From Bryobacterales bacterium (GTDB lineage: Bacteria; Acidobacteriota; Terriglobia; Bryobacterales; Bryobacteraceae), in the NCBI GenBank assembly GCA_003142355.1, contig PLMF01000331.1, positions 1-6,353 of the forward strand: 6,353 nucleotides of DNA, in the 5' to 3' direction. Numbering within the stretch: the stretch's first letter is position 1; each line of letters opens with the position of its first letter. The notes beneath the pieces are model-generated. The model was not told where the DNA came from, made no database searches, and saw only the letters and a program-made list of their open reading frames with translations. Positions 5,847 through 6,353 of this stretch are shown one piece after another. The translations under genes were made by a program, and so were the position numbers.

Positions 5847-6353
5847 TTATTGCGCACCCCTGCCTGGAGGCATTCCCCTGCCAGCGGGAGGGGGAGGAGC
5901 CACGTAGTTCACCAGCTCATCGACGGGCTTCTTCCCGGCCCACGCAATGCCACGGAGCAATGTCCGCTCGATTTGGTAATTCGTGAAATTGGCGTAGGTG
6001 TGGCCCTGCATCCACACGAACGCTCGAGCCGGCTGACCGCCGGGGACCGTGTGTTCCCAGGTCCAGATCTGCGGCGCGATTTCGCCCTTGTGGTCGCCGG
6101 CGCTGCGAGTTGGCGGGATCTCCGTCGTTGCCAGCACGTGGACGGGAGGATTTTTGGCCCACGTGATCAGGAAGAAGGCTTCATCCCAAATCGTCATGTC
6201 GGACATGTCCTGCATAATGGGGTTCGACTTGTCCACGATGGTGTAGTGGATGGGCGCATCCAAGGTGAAGTTCACCTCACCATGCTTCTTCGCGCCACCA
6301 AAGAGCGTCGCAAAATAGGCCGGATCCGGACCGCAGAAAGAGTCGTGAAAATT
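5847..6353 (-). CDS. ThuA-like domain protein, C-terminal part, cut by window edge
   Basis: The frame is open from base 6353 to a TAA at 5847-5849, giving 168 C-terminal residues; the start lies beyond the right edge. A GTG at 6275 is an internal codon, not a likely start, because homologous-looking sequence (HDSFCGPDPAYFATLFGG) continues upstream of it. The fragment has the second half of a ThuA fold: a short glycine-rich turn (LFGGAKKHG), then HYTIVDKSNPIM, WDEAFFLI, VHVLATTEIP, QIWTWEHTV, ARAFVWMQGHTYANF and the closing helix RTLLRGIAWAG. ThuA-like (class I glutamine amidotransferase-like) proteins are linked to sugar utilisation, and many are secreted in Acidobacteria and Planctomycetes; the exact reaction is mostly unknown. 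The C-terminus is a low-complexity Pro/Gly/Arg tail (APPPPAGRG...). It is convergent with the regulator gene, 101 bases away. Family call good, function open. Confidence 0.82.
   Translation of the reverse strand, partial: NFHDSFCGPDPAYFATLFGGAKKHGEVNFTLDAPIHYTIVDKSNPIMQDMSDMTIWDEAFFLITWAKNPPVHVLATTEIPPTRSAGDHKGEIAPQIWTWEHTVPGGQPARAFVWMQGHTYANFTNYQIERTLLRGIAWAGKKPVDELVNYVAPPPPAGRGMPPGRGAQ

Overview
The window is GC-rich bacterial DNA, most likely from Acidobacteriota of the Bryobacterales/Solibacter type. This is inferred from gene content, not from a marker gene. The content is a winged-helix/TolB-like/TPR membrane regulator of the kind that is abundant in that phylum, a PEP-CTERM surface protein, a Tat-exported GH2 glycosidase and a ThuA-domain protein. 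No RNA gene, mobile element or CRISPR array is visible.

Layout. Bases 1-469 (minus) hold the N-terminal 156 residues of a Tat-exported glycoside hydrolase family 2 protein that runs off the left edge. A 146-base gap follows. Bases 616-984 (minus) encode a 122-residue membrane-anchored conserved hypothetical protein. It starts 17 bases after the end of an 896-residue PEP-CTERM protein (1002-3692, minus), so the two probably share a transcript. The PEP-CTERM protein has a signal peptide, three long internal repeats, a beta-strand-rich autotransporter-passenger-like region and a C-terminal exosortase sorting signal. Two of its repeats share a 273-base stretch with no visible mismatch.

A 165-base intergenic region (3693-3857) separates the PEP-CTERM gene from a divergent plus-strand regulator gene (3858-5745). 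It contains a fair sigma70-like promoter for the regulator, a 10-base perfect palindrome, and a direct repeat with a 21-base period. The regulator combines an N-terminal winged helix, one transmembrane helix, a TolB-like domain and TPR repeats. It is split by a +1 frameshift near 4842-4857: the first 328 residues are in one frame and the roughly 300-residue TPR half is in the next.

Downstream, a 101-base convergent gap carries a bulged hairpin directly after the regulator stop. The right edge (5847-6353, minus) is the C-terminal 168 residues of a ThuA-like protein.

Functional reading (inference). The central block looks like a cell-surface protein and small membrane-protein unit facing a membrane-anchored one-component regulator. 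Carbohydrate-related genes (GH2 and ThuA-like) flank it. I see nothing that clearly amounts to a new defence or mobile system. The points most worth following up are the broken regulator, the recently homogenised repeats in the surface protein, and the small protein linked to it.
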